Positions 35,629 through 45,022 of a DNA stretch of 64,000 nt are shown here, piece after piece. Source of the DNA: Affinundibacterium seohonense. Its GTDB lineage: Bacteria > Pseudomonadota > Gammaproteobacteria > Burkholderiales > Burkholderiaceae_D. How positions within the stretch are numbered: position 1 is the stretch's first letter; the number at the start of each line of letters is the position of its first letter. The notes beneath the pieces are model-generated. The model did not search any database and was not told the origin of the DNA. It saw nothing but the letters and a program-made list of their open reading frames with translations. The stretch covers positions 62,001 to 126,000 of the forward strand of contig NZ_JACOFW010000010.1 in the NCBI RefSeq assembly GCF_014284305.1. Direction: 5' to 3'. Made by a program: the position numbers and the translations under genes.

Positions 35629-35859
35629 GTTATTGAGGATTGCGTACAGAAATTGGCAGTATAAAGAATTTGACTGTTTTAGGTGAAATAGTCGTGCTAA
35701 GTGTTTGAATTGTATTTATGTTTTATGGATAAGTTCCTTTTTGTATAGCCAGATTCTTGAACTTGAGACGTGGTTTTCCTGAGAAAATGCGGCCAAAATT
35801 TGGGAAAACCGCGCAGATGTTGTATCCTGTAGGATTGAAACAACGGCGTTAAGCCCATT

Positions 35860-36741
35860 ATGCAAGAGCACTCTAGTAAGGTCAGACCATCTGACCTTAA
35901 ACCACACAGGTCATTGTTTGAACGATTGACCGCCTTAATTTCTCCTGAACCCGAAAACCGCGAAGAGCTGTTAGAAGTCCTGCACGACGCGCAAGAACGT
36001 AATTTGATCGATGCCGATGCCTTGGCAATGATCGAAGGGGTTTTTCAAGTCTCCGATTTATCTGCCCGTGACATCATGGTGCCGCGTTCGCAAATGGATG
36101 TGGTGGATGTTTCCAAGCCGATAGCTGAATGGATACCAGAAGTGCTGGAAACAGCACACTCGCGTTTTCCAGCAGTCGATGGCGACCGTGATAAAGTCGT
36201 TGGTATTTTGTTGGCGAAAGATCTGCTGCGTTACTATGCGGAGGAGAGCTTCGATGTACTCAAGATGCTACGCCCAGTTGTCTATATTCCTGAATCAAAA
36301 CGTTTGAATATTTTGTTGCGTGATTTCCGTGCAAATCGTAATCACATGGCGATGGTGGTCGATGAATATGGTGCGGTTGCTGGATTGATTACGATTGAAG
36401 ACGTGTTAGAACAAATCGTCGGCGACATCGAAGATGAATATGACTTTGACGAAGAGGAAGATAACATCATCGTCCTAGAAAATCAGGGTAATGGCAAACG
36501 CTGGCGTGTAAAAGGCTTAACGGAAATTGAGCAATTCAATGAAGTTATTGGTACTGAATTTACCGATGCAGATGCCGATACCGTTGGTGGCTTCATCACG
36601 AATCATTTGCAACGCGTGCCGCACAAAGGCGATGAATTCAATATCGGCCAATTGTATTTTGAAGTCTTGCGAGCTGACGCGCGCCAAGTGCAAATTGTCT
36701 TGGTTGAAAAGCGCAGTGCTAGTTATAGCGCGGAAGACTGA
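35860..36741 (+). CDS. ybeX: HlyC/CorC family protein with CBS pair
   Basis: This 293-residue cytosolic protein has two CBS domains in the middle ('LSARDIMVPRSQMDVVDV' and 'SRFPAVDGDRDKVVGILLAKDLL', then 'NRNHMAMVVDEYGAVAGLITIEDVLEQIVGDIEDEYD') and a C-terminal CorC/HlyC transporter-associated domain. It corresponds to YbeX/CorC, linked to magnesium/cobalt handling and ribosome maturation. The stop is 6 bp before lnt. Confidence 0.94.
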   Translation: MQEHSSKVRPSDLKPHRSLFERLTALISPEPENREELLEVLHDAQERNLIDADALAMIEGVFQVSDLSARDIMVPRSQMDVVDVSKPIAEWIPEVLETAHSRFPAVDGDRDKVVGILLAKDLLRYYAEESFDVLKMLRPVVYIPESKRLNILLRDFRANRNHMAMVVDEYGAVAGLITIEDVLEQIVGDIEDEYDFDEEEDNIIVLENQGNGKRWRVKGLTEIEQFNEVIGTEFTDADADTVGGFITNHLQRVPHKGDEFNIGQLYFEVLRADARQVQIVLVEKRSASYSAED

Positions 36742-36747
36742 GCTGGC

Positions 36748-38304
36748 ATGATCGTTGTAAATTCTTGGTTGCAAAAACTCTCGTTGCCACGGGCTAGTCT
36801 CGTGGCATTGCTATTAGGGGCTTTGAATGTTCTTTCATTCGCCCCTTTTTTCATTTGGCCAATACAATTATTCAGTGCTGCAATAGTGATATCGATGCTG
36901 ATATCGCACCCTGAGTGGAGTAAGAAACAGACCGCTGTTCTCGGCTTAAGTTACGGCTTTGGTACCTTTGTTTTGGGTGTTTGTTGGTTGGTAGTGGCGA
37001 TGTCGCGCTACGGTGGCATGCCCTTCGCTTTGAGTGTCATTGCGCTCATGCTATTGGCAGCCTTCATGGCGATTTTCCCAGCATTCTGTTTTGTCGCCGT
37101 TCAATTTCTTCGTAAGAAGTGGAAGACCAACGATGCCCTCAGCGCCTTGATTTTGTTTCCGGTCGCTTGGGCCGCAAGCGAATTCTTACGTGGACATTTA
37201 TTTACGGGCTTTCCTTGGGTGTCGATTGGCTATGCGCACAATGTGAGTCCGCTGGCAGGCTATGCGCCAGTATTTGGTGTCTATGGTCTAGGTGGCGTGG
37301 CGATGTTGGCGTCTGCTTGCATTGCTCTGATTATCCTGCATAAGTCTTTGCGTCTAGTTGCTAGTATTGGTTTCTTGGTGGTGTTAAGCGGTGGCTTTGC
37401 ATTGCGCCAAATTGCGTGGACTGAGGCGAATGGTAAGCCGATTAGTGTCCGTTTGGCGCAAGGGAATATCGATCAAGGCATTAAGTTTACGCCGAGTTTT
37501 CTGGACGAAACTTTACGTATGTATGCGGATTTAATCACAGAGAAGTCCGCAGATTTGATCGCGATACCTGAGACAGCTTTACCTATTTTTGTGACCGAGT
37601 TGCCGCCTAATTATTTGCCGCGACTACAAGATTTTGCCAGACAAACGGATAGTCGTTTGATGCTTGGTGTGGTGAGTGATGATGGCAATTATCGATACTC
37701 GAACAGTGTGATTGGTTTGGGAGGTGATCCCTATCGATATGATAAGCATCATTTGGTGCCATTTGGTGAATACGTCCCGTTCGGTTTTCGTTGGTTCGTC
37801 GATATGATGCATATTCCGCTGGGCGAGTATCAAAACCCGGGCGTAGTACAAGCCGCGATGGCGGTCAAAGATCAATGGGTCATGCCAAATATTTGTTATG
37901 AAGATTTGTTCGGCGAAGAGATCGCCCAACAATTACGCGCGCAAGCTGAGACCAAACAGGGCGCCGCAAATATTTTATTGAATGTGTCGAATCTTGCTTG
38001 GTATGGCGATTCGATTGCCATTCCTCAGCATCTGCAAATTTCACAAATGCGTAGTTTGGAAACTGGTCGTCCTATGTTGCGTTCGACGAATACCGGCGCA
38101 ACAGCGATCATCGATGCGCGCGGTCAAGTCGTGGCGCGCTTGGATACATTGACGCGCGGTACCTTGACAGGACAAGTGCAAGGGATGCGTGGGTTGACGC
38201 CGTATATCCGTTTTGGGAATTGGCTGTGGGCTGCGTTTGCCGTAGTGGCGATGCTTGGCGCTTACCTGTTGAGTCAGCGCCAAAACTCAAAGAGCCAAAC
38301 TTAG
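36748..38304 (+). CDS. lnt: Apolipoprotein N-acyltransferase
   Basis: Lnt adds the third acyl chain to the N-terminal Cys of lipoproteins in the inner membrane. The 518-residue protein has an N-terminal bundle of about six helices, then a periplasmic nitrilase-like domain, and a last helix near the C-terminus. Catalytic residues appear as Glu in 'IAIPETALP', Lys or nearby basic residues in 'DKHHLVPFGEYVPFG', and Cys in 'MPNICYEDLFGEE'. It follows corC by 6 bp, the classical pairing. Confidence 0.97.
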   Translation: MIVVNSWLQKLSLPRASLVALLLGALNVLSFAPFFIWPIQLFSAAIVISMLISHPEWSKKQTAVLGLSYGFGTFVLGVCWLVVAMSRYGGMPFALSVIALMLLAAFMAIFPAFCFVAVQFLRKKWKTNDALSALILFPVAWAASEFLRGHLFTGFPWVSIGYAHNVSPLAGYAPVFGVYGLGGVAMLASACIALIILHKSLRLVASIGFLVVLSGGFALRQIAWTEANGKPISVRLAQGNIDQGIKFTPSFLDETLRMYADLITEKSADLIAIPETALPIFVTELPPNYLPRLQDFARQTDSRLMLGVVSDDGNYRYSNSVIGLGGDPYRYDKHHLVPFGEYVPFGFRWFVDMMHIPLGEYQNPGVVQAAMAVKDQWVMPNICYEDLFGEEIAQQLRAQAETKQGAANILLNVSNLAWYGDSIAIPQHLQISQMRSLETGRPMLRSTNTGATAIIDARGQVVARLDTLTRGTLTGQVQGMRGLTPYIRFGNWLWAAFAVVAMLGAYLLSQRQNSKSQT

Positions 38305-38681
38305 TATTTTTTCGAAGAGGCGTTGGTCGCTTCAATATCCGCCAAACATTCTAAGCCTCGCGCGGTAATCACATTTTTGCCGCTCGTGGCATCCACTTCA
38401 ATATGCGCTTTTTTACCTAAGAAAGTCGCGACTGGACCACTCAAGATAAAATCGGGATTCGCTGCAATGGCACGCAATCCATCAATACATTGTTTGATAA
38501 ATAAAACTTGTTTCCCATTGTCGGTTAACTCAAAACTACCATCACGCTTATGCGCAATTAATTTGATACCGACTAAACGTTTGGAATTACGTGAGATGCA
38601 GGCATTAGGGCGCGCGCCTCTTGGTAATTTAGTGATTTGTTCTAATGCATCATATTCGTCGATGCTGAGGTTTTGATTCAT
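38301..38681 (-). CDS. Protein of unknown function, possible winged helix
   Basis: This 126-residue protein is not recognised. A central stretch, 'NSKRLVGIKLIAHKRDGSFELTDNGKQVLF', has the helix-then-wing pattern of winged-helix proteins, including an LTDNGK wing segment. The C-terminal part, 'TARGLECLADIEATNASSKKY', is similar in style. A DNA-binding role is only inference. Its end overlaps the convergent lnt stop by four bases. Confidence 0.6.
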   Translation of the reverse strand: MNQNLSIDEYDALEQITKLPRGARPNACISRNSKRLVGIKLIAHKRDGSFELTDNGKQVLFIKQCIDGLRAIAANPDFILSGPVATFLGKKAHIEVDATSGKNVITARGLECLADIEATNASSKKY

Positions 38682-38874
38682 TGTGATTTTCTTATGAAGA
38701 ACTGTTTCGCAGGCGATAGTTTAACACTCTTAGTGTCTGTATAAAAATCTAGCCTAGTTCTTTTGGCGTATCCCTAGCCTGAACAGCCTAGTCCTTTACC
38801 TACTTCAGACGAATTTCTCATTTGGTGAAACTCCCCTAAGCTGACAGCACTGATAATAGTTAAGGGAGTAAATA

Positions 38875-40149
38875 ATGACTACGCAGGTAAATAGTTCTGG
38901 CAAAGCCAATTCGGTACTGGGCGCCAGTACACTGGCTTTCACCATCTGCTTCACGATTTGGATGATGTTTGGTGTCATCGGAATCCCAATTAAAAAGTCT
39001 TTGGGATTGAACGAAACCCAATTTGGCTTGCTCACCGCGATGCCGGTCTTGACCGGCTCTTTAATCCGCGTACCGCTAGGTATTTGGACCGATCGATTCG
39101 GTGGTCGCATCGTCTTATTTCTGCTGATGATCAGTACCGTGATTCCAATTTATCTGATCAGTTACGCAACAGCGTATTGGCACTTTTTGGTTTTAGGCCT
39201 TTTCGTTGGATTGGCTGGTGGTTCTTTCTCAGTCGGTACGCCGTATGTCGCGCGCTGGTTTAAAAAAGACCGTCAGGGCTTAGCGATGGGTATCTTTGGT
39301 GCTGGTAACTCGGGTGCTGCAGTGAATAAATTTATTGCACCAGCGATTATTGCGTCCGCTGGTTGGGTGATGGTGCCGAAGGTATACGCTGTGATGATGT
39401 TGGCTGCAGCGCTGATTTTCTGGGCGTTTTCGTCTACCGATCCTAGTCACAATGTGAAATCCACCGCGAGTTTCGCGGAACAATTGAAGATGCTCAAAGA
39501 TCCTAAAGTTTGGCGGTATTGTCAGTATTATTCCGTAGTGTTTGGTGGATACGTTGGTTTGAGTTTGTGGATGGTGAAATACTATGTGACTGAATACGAT
39601 TTTGATATGAAGGACGCTGCTTTGCTGGCTGCCTGCTTCTCTTTGCCGGGTGGCGTATTGCGTGCTTTTGGTGGTTGGTTATCGGATAAATATGGTGCGT
39701 ACAAAGTAACTTGGTGGGTGATGTGGGTATGCTGGGTGTCGTTCTTCTTGTTGTCTTATCCTCAGACTGAATTCACGATCAAAACAGTGACGGGACCACA
39801 GGTATTTAACATCGCGTTGACGCCCATCATTTTCACTAGTTTGTTATTTGTTGTTGGTATTGCGATGGCGGTCGGTAAAGCATCCGTGTTCAAATTTATC
39901 TCAGATGAGTACACCCACAATATCGGTGCGGTATCGGGCGTGGTGGGTTTGGCTGGTGGTCTTGGTGGCTTTGTCTTGCCGATTATGTTTGGTGCGATGG
40001 TCGATTTAACTGGCGTGCGTAGCTCTTGCTTCATGCTTTTGTATGGCACAGTGTGCGTATCTTTAGTATGGATGCACTTCCAGTTCCGTAAAGAGATTAT
40101 GCAATCTGCACAAGCTGCATTGAACTCTGCAAATACTGCGAATGCATGA
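38875..40149 (+). CDS. narK: NarK/NasA-type nitrate/nitrite transporter
   Basis: This 424-residue MFS protein has twelve hydrophobic segments. Family signals are 'WMMFGVIGIPIKKSLGLNETQFGLLTAMPVLTGSLIRVPLGIWTDRFGGR', 'GLAGGSFSVGTPYVARWF', 'GAGNSGAAVNKFIAPAI' and 'FSLPGGVLRAFGGWLSDKYG', with the nitrate signature arginines in the helix 2 and helix 8 regions. GGGAG precedes the ATG. It stands alone, with no nitrate or nitrite reductase genes nearby. Confidence 0.9.
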   Translation: MTTQVNSSGKANSVLGASTLAFTICFTIWMMFGVIGIPIKKSLGLNETQFGLLTAMPVLTGSLIRVPLGIWTDRFGGRIVLFLLMISTVIPIYLISYATAYWHFLVLGLFVGLAGGSFSVGTPYVARWFKKDRQGLAMGIFGAGNSGAAVNKFIAPAIIASAGWVMVPKVYAVMMLAAALIFWAFSSTDPSHNVKSTASFAEQLKMLKDPKVWRYCQYYSVVFGGYVGLSLWMVKYYVTEYDFDMKDAALLAACFSLPGGVLRAFGGWLSDKYGAYKVTWWVMWVCWVSFFLLSYPQTEFTIKTVTGPQVFNIALTPIIFTSLLFVVGIAMAVGKASVFKFISDEYTHNIGAVSGVVGLAGGLGGFVLPIMFGAMVDLTGVRSSCFMLLYGTVCVSLVWMHFQFRKEIMQSAQAALNSANTANA

Positions 40150-40237
40150 AATGCATGGTCCAAAGTGATGAATTAGCTTGATAGTTTGACGAAGGCGGGT
40201 AGCAACTTAAAACAGTCAAGTCAGCGAATGAAAATAA

Positions 40238-40277
40238 AAAATGCTCCAAGAATGGATTAAAATTCTTGGAGCATTTT
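40238..40277. terminator. Bidirectional terminator
   Basis: AAAATGCTCCAAGAA (40238-40252) pairs perfectly with TTCTTGGAGCATTTT (40263-40277) around a 10-base loop. A-rich and T-rich ends give a tail on both strands. It lies between the rightward narK gene and the end of the leftward efflux operon. Confidence 0.9.
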
Positions 40278-40303
40278 CGTATTGGATGACGATCAAGCGC
40301 GAT

Positions 40304-41569
40304 TTAATCTAAAGCCCAAATTAAATGCGCATCTAAATGCAGACGGGCATAGGCGGCCAGTGCGTCGATTTGTGCGGTATCTGCAGCAATCGCTGCATCG
40401 AGCGCCATTTTTCTGGTGTTGAGTGCATCTGTGATACCGACTTCACCAAGTCGATACGCAGTCTGCATGAGATTGGCTTGTTGCAGGCTTTGCTGGTGCA
40501 AGCTTTCCAAGGTTTTCCATGTGGTGTAAGTACGTTGACTATCGGTAATCGATTGTCTTGCCATCAGCTTTACCTTGGTTTGTACTTGCTGCAATTTCTC
40601 GTTGGCGATTTGCGCCTTTGTCGATGCTGCGCTGCGCTCACTGCTTCGTGCCGCACCAGGAAATGGCATAGAAATAGTAAAACCAAGAACCCGTTCTTGG
40701 CCATCACGCTCTCGACTTGAACGTATGCCTAAACTTGGGTCGGGCATTTTGTCTTGATCAATCCGCGCTGCCTGCAATCCCACAAATTCTGCTTCAGCTT
40801 GAGCAAGCTCAAGTTCATGATTGTCTTCCATAATTTTGTCCAACCAATGCTCTGTGCTTTTTGCATCTTGCTCATTCAGATTAATTGGTTGCGGAAGTGA
40901 TGACGTAACTGGAACAATCAAGCCTGGATAGTTTGCTTGCAATGCTTGTATTGCCAGTTCGACGCGTTGCTCTGTTTGTTGTAACAAGGCTCGCACGCGT
41001 TGTAGCTCGGTTTCTGCAAACAGCTGCTCAAACTTCGCCGCATCCCCAGCCTTGACGCGTTTAATGGCAATCGCGTTGAGTTGTTCCGCAATTTCAAGTT
41101 GTTGGCGCAATTGTTGTTGTGTGAAATTTTCACGAATAACTTCAAACCAATCCTTCAGTAAAGCACGACTGGTCTCATGCCATTGATCGGCATAACTGGC
41201 TTTTGCTATCTCAATCCCTTTATCGCCGATGGCGCGATCTTTATCCGCTTTGCCAAACCAACGGATAGGGCGTTCTAAGGCAAATTCTTGCTCACGAAAA
41301 CGTTCACCGAATTGGTCGGTGCGACGACTGATACCGACTCTTGCGGTCCACTCATAGTGACCGGCTTCTAGTCGTGATTTCTGACTCCCTGCTAGATTGA
41401 TTCCCATATTGCCAGCACGAAGTTGCGGTATCTTTTCAAAAGTCTTTCTGACCATGGCGTCAGGCGGCAATATGGATAGTGGATCGTCATTTGCTAGAAC
41501 GGGGAGAGCCAGCAGTCCAGTCGCGACCAAGCACACACGAGCCACTGATTTTACTTTTATGTTGAACAT
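40304..41569 (-). CDS. TolC/CzcC-type outer-membrane channel protein
   Basis: This 421-residue outer-membrane efflux protein belongs to the OEP family. A signal peptide (VCLVATGLLALPVLA) is followed by two repeated helical regions and short strands, with 'LEAGHYEWTARVGISRR', 'FAETELQRVRALLQQTEQRVELAIQAL' and 'TAYRLGEVGITDALNTRKMALDAAIAADTAQIDALAAYARL'. The ATG at 41569 shares one base with the stop of the DUF3240 gene (TGATG). It is the final gene of the adaptor-pump-DUF3240-channel operon and may serve both RND pumps in the window. Confidence 0.92.
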   Translation of the reverse strand: MFNIKVKSVARVCLVATGLLALPVLANDDPLSILPPDAMVRKTFEKIPQLRAGNMGINLAGSQKSRLEAGHYEWTARVGISRRTDQFGERFREQEFALERPIRWFGKADKDRAIGDKGIEIAKASYADQWHETSRALLKDWFEVIRENFTQQQLRQQLEIAEQLNAIAIKRVKAGDAAKFEQLFAETELQRVRALLQQTEQRVELAIQALQANYPGLIVPVTSSLPQPINLNEQDAKSTEHWLDKIMEDNHELELAQAEAEFVGLQAARIDQDKMPDPSLGIRSSRERDGQERVLGFTISMPFPGAARSSERSAASTKAQIANEKLQQVQTKVKLMARQSITDSQRTYTTWKTLESLHQQSLQQANLMQTAYRLGEVGITDALNTRKMALDAAIAADTAQIDALAAYARLHLDAHLIWALD

Positions 41570-41895
41570 CAAAATCTCCCAAAACTATTGACTGGCGTGA
41601 CCCAATAGGCGACATCGCTATTCTTAATTTTTTCACCTAGCGCTGTGACTAATTGCATTAATTGTGTTTGTTCGCCAACCACCATGATGAGTTTGCGCTT
41701 GCTACGGCCTTGCACTTTTTCAATCGCAGTAAGGAGCGCCGCACCTTGCCCCATACCTTGTGCATCGATAATTGAAAAGCCGCTAGCCCATTGCGGATTG
41801 AGTAAAAGAAAATCACAGATTTCTTCGGTAAGACTGAGCGGAATCGCTAGCGTTAACATACTGTCCATATTGTGATGCGTAGAAGTATTAGTCAT
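41569..41895 (-). CDS. DUF3240-like protein in metal efflux operon
   Basis: This 108-residue protein begins MTNTSTHHNMDSMLTLAIPL. 'EEICDFLLLNPQWASGFSIIDAQGMGQGAALLTAIEKVQGRSKRKLIMVVGEQTQLMQLVTAL' fits DUF3240, whose small ferredoxin-like proteins accompany RND metal pumps. There is no signal peptide, so it should act in the cytoplasm; a metal-sensing or pump-modulating role in the style of PII-like proteins is inference. It overlaps the pump gene by 8 bp and the channel gene by one base. Confidence 0.85.
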   Translation of the reverse strand: MTNTSTHHNMDSMLTLAIPLSLTEEICDFLLLNPQWASGFSIIDAQGMGQGAALLTAIEKVQGRSKRKLIMVVGEQTQLMQLVTALGEKIKNSDVAYWVTPVNSFGRF

Positions 41896-44800
41896 GCTGA
41901 TCACCTGACGTTGATTCTGTGTTGGTATTGGCATTGGTATTGGCACTCGCGCGCGCTGATTCTGGTGGAGCAATACCAAAGCGTTTAAACAAAATAGGCA
42001 ACAAGATGAGTGTCAAACTAGTCGCCGATAACAAGCCACCGATGACAACAATTGCAAGTGGTCGTTGAATTTCTGAACCTGGTCCGGTTGCGAGTAATAA
42101 AGGAATTAAACCGAAAGCGGTGATGCTGGCAGTCATCATGACCGGCCGGAAGCGGCGTAAAGCACCTTCTGATACCACCTCATCAATCGGTACACCACGC
42201 GCGACTAATTGGTTGAAATAGGTAATCATCACCAAGCCATTCAAGACCGCAATACCCATGAGTGCGATAAAGCCGACCGATGCCGGTACTGATAAATATT
42301 CGCCGGTCACTGCCAATGCAATCACGCCACCTAACATCGCGAATGGAATGTTCACAAACACCAAGACGGATTGACGGACGGTACCGAGTGTGGCGAATAG
42401 TAAGAAGAAAATCAAAGACAGGGCAATCGGTACAACCACACCAAGACGCGCTGCCGCACGTTGCTGATTCTCAAATTGACCACCCCAAGAAAGGCGATAT
42501 CCTTCCGGCAATTTGATCTGCGCAGCGACTTTGGCTTTGGCTTCGTCAACAAAACCAACCAAATCACGACCGCGGACGTTTGCACGTACTACCACCACGC
42601 GTGAGGAGTTTTCGCGTTCAATTTTGACTGGTCCATCAACCATTTTTAGTTCGGCGACTTGACTTAAGGCGACCGAAGTACCGTCTGCGATGGGCAGGCG
42701 GATTTGTTGAAATAGATCGGCCGACATCTGCAAATACGAGCTACCACGCAGCAACAAAGGAATACGACGACCATCTTCAATCACGATGCCAGATTGGCGT
42801 CCCTCAACCATGGTGCGTAAATCGTGCTGAATCTGGTCAACGCTTAAACCAAGTCGACCAGCAGCCTCTTGGTTGATATCGACCTGTAAATATTGCACGC
42901 CACTATTTTTGATCGTTAGAACGTCTTCACTACCTTGTATGCCTTCCACCGTTTTAACGACGCTGTCTGCAAGTTTCGCCAGTGTCTGGTTATTGCTGCC
43001 ATAAATCTTAATCGCCAGATCGCCACGCACACCAGATAACATTTCTGAGGTGCGCATTTCGATAGGCTGTGTGAAGCTGAAATTGACACCAGGAAATTCT
43101 GACGTGACGGCGCGTAATTGATCGATTAAGGCTTCTTTGCTTTTGCTTTTCCATTCAGCATGGGGTTTCAACACCAAGAAGGTATCGGTCTCATTCAGAC
43201 CCATTGGATCCAAACCCAATTCATCAGAACCAACGCGAGCAATCACATTGAGCACATCAGGTACGGTTTCCAAGATCCGCTTTTGAATTGCCATGTCGAG
43301 TTTTGTGGATTCATCCAAATTTACCGAAGGGAGCTTTTCAATCTGCATAATGATGTCGCCTTCATCCAAACTCGGCATGAAAGACTTGCCGATGAAGGGG
43401 AATAAAGCGGCGGTGACGATTAAAGCGACCACCGATGCCAGCATGACTTTTTTCGTGTTTTGCAGCGCTAGCGTCAGTAATTTTTTATACATTGCTTCTA
43501 GCTTACGTACTAACCATGGTGGTTCATGATGTGCTTGCCCCATCATGAAAGACGCTAAGACCGGGATTACCGTGAGCGATAAAATTAAAGATGCAGCGAT
43601 CGCAAAAGTGATCGTCATCGCCACTGGCGCAAACAACTTGCCTTCTAAACCTTGTAGCGATAATAGCGGTAAGAATACGATCATGATGACCACCATACCA
43701 GCAGTTACTGGCACAGCGACCTCGCGTACGGCACGATAAATAATATGCAGTTTAGAAAAATTGGGGCGCTCTTTATCAGCGCTATGTGCCTCAATGTTTT
43801 CCACCACGACCACAGCGGCGTCAACTAACATACCAATCGCGATGGCGAGACCACCCAATGACATTAAGTTGGCGCTAAGTCCAAATTGTCGCATCAATAA
43901 AAAGGTGCCGAGCGCGGCGAGTGGCAGGATGCACGCAACAACTAAGGCGGAACGCACATTCCCCAAAAATAGATAAAGCAAGATCACCACTAAGATCGTC
44001 GCTTCGGCTAATGCTTTGGTGACAGTATTCACTGCGCGTTCAACTAAGTTACCACGATCATAGAAGGGCTTGATAGTCGTACCTTGTGGCAGCGTTTTTT
44101 CTATGAGTTTGAGACGTTGGTTAACTTGTTCAACTACCTTTTGTGCATTGGCGCCACGCATTCCCAAAATCAAACCTTGAACCGCTTCACTTTTGCCGTC
44201 TTTCGTCACACTGCCGTAGCGGGTTAATTGACCGATCGTCACCGTCGCGACATCACCAATTCTTACCGCAACACCACCGCGTTGATCAATCGTAATCGCA
44301 CGCACATCGTCGATGCTGCGAATGCTACCGTCACTGCGTACTAGCAAGGATTCTTCGCCGCTATTCAAACGACCTGCACCATCATTGCGATTATTACTCT
44401 CGAGCGCATCTTGTAATTGTTGCAGAGACACCTTGCGCGCCGCTAAGGCAACTGGATCGGGAATGACTTCGAAGCTTTTGACTAGACCGCCTAAAGTATT
44501 GACGTCTGCCACGCCCGGAATGTTGCGTAGCTGCGGGCGTACTGTCCAATCAAGTAAGGTGCGTTTTTCCATCAAGGACAATGGACCTTCGATGGTGAAC
44601 ATGAAGATTTCGCCTAGCGGAGTGGTGATTGGTGCCAGACCGCCACTGACCGAAGCTGGTAAATCTTTCAGTACACCATTTAAGCGCTCATTGACTTGCT
44701 GGCGCGCCCAATAGACGTCGGTGCCATCTTCAAAATCCAAGGTGATATCGGCCAGCGCATATTTGGATTGCGAGCGCAAAATCACTTGGTGCGGAATGCC

Positions 44801-45022
44801 GAGTAGTTCTTGTTCTATCGGGGCGACGATACGCGTTTCTACTTCTTCCGGCGTCATGCCAGGCGCCTTCATGATGAGTTTTACCTGTGTACTCGATACG
44901 TCGGGAAAGGCGTCGATGGGGAGATTATGAAAAGCTTGAAAGCCAGCCGCAATCAAGACTACCGTAATAACGAGAACCAATAGTCGTTGAGCTAAGGAAA
45001 AGGCGATAAGGCGCGCTAACAT
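41888..45022 (-). CDS. CusA/CzcA family heavy-metal RND efflux pump
   Basis: This 1044-residue proton-driven inner-membrane pump is of the heavy-metal RND type. The family opening 'AFHNLPIDAFPDVSSTQVKLIMKAPGMTPEEVE' is present. Helix 4 near residue 400 reads 'LAIAIGMLVDAAVVVVEN', carrying the proton-relay Asp. The AIGxxxDAA form resembles the monovalent-metal pumps such as CusA more than the DFGxxxDGA form of CzcA, so Cu or Ag is possible, though specificity is uncertain. Its ATG shares one base with the adaptor stop, and it overlaps the DUF3240 gene by 8 bp. Confidence 0.94.
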   Translation of the reverse strand: MLARLIAFSLAQRLLVLVITVVLIAAGFQAFHNLPIDAFPDVSSTQVKLIMKAPGMTPEEVETRIVAPIEQELLGIPHQVILRSQSKYALADITLDFEDGTDVYWARQQVNERLNGVLKDLPASVSGGLAPITTPLGEIFMFTIEGPLSLMEKRTLLDWTVRPQLRNIPGVADVNTLGGLVKSFEVIPDPVALAARKVSLQQLQDALESNNRNDGAGRLNSGEESLLVRSDGSIRSIDDVRAITIDQRGGVAVRIGDVATVTIGQLTRYGSVTKDGKSEAVQGLILGMRGANAQKVVEQVNQRLKLIEKTLPQGTTIKPFYDRGNLVERAVNTVTKALAEATILVVILLYLFLGNVRSALVVACILPLAALGTFLLMRQFGLSANLMSLGGLAIAIGMLVDAAVVVVENIEAHSADKERPNFSKLHIIYRAVREVAVPVTAGMVVIMIVFLPLLSLQGLEGKLFAPVAMTITFAIAASLILSLTVIPVLASFMMGQAHHEPPWLVRKLEAMYKKLLTLALQNTKKVMLASVVALIVTAALFPFIGKSFMPSLDEGDIIMQIEKLPSVNLDESTKLDMAIQKRILETVPDVLNVIARVGSDELGLDPMGLNETDTFLVLKPHAEWKSKSKEALIDQLRAVTSEFPGVNFSFTQPIEMRTSEMLSGVRGDLAIKIYGSNNQTLAKLADSVVKTVEGIQGSEDVLTIKNSGVQYLQVDINQEAAGRLGLSVDQIQHDLRTMVEGRQSGIVIEDGRRIPLLLRGSSYLQMSADLFQQIRLPIADGTSVALSQVAELKMVDGPVKIERENSSRVVVVRANVRGRDLVGFVDEAKAKVAAQIKLPEGYRLSWGGQFENQQRAAARLGVVVPIALSLIFFLLFATLGTVRQSVLVFVNIPFAMLGGVIALAVTGEYLSVPASVGFIALMGIAVLNGLVMITYFNQLVARGVPIDEVVSEGALRRFRPVMMTASITAFGLIPLLLATGPGSEIQRPLAIVVIGGLLSATSLTLILLPILFKRFGIAPPESARASANTNANTNTESTSGDQHD

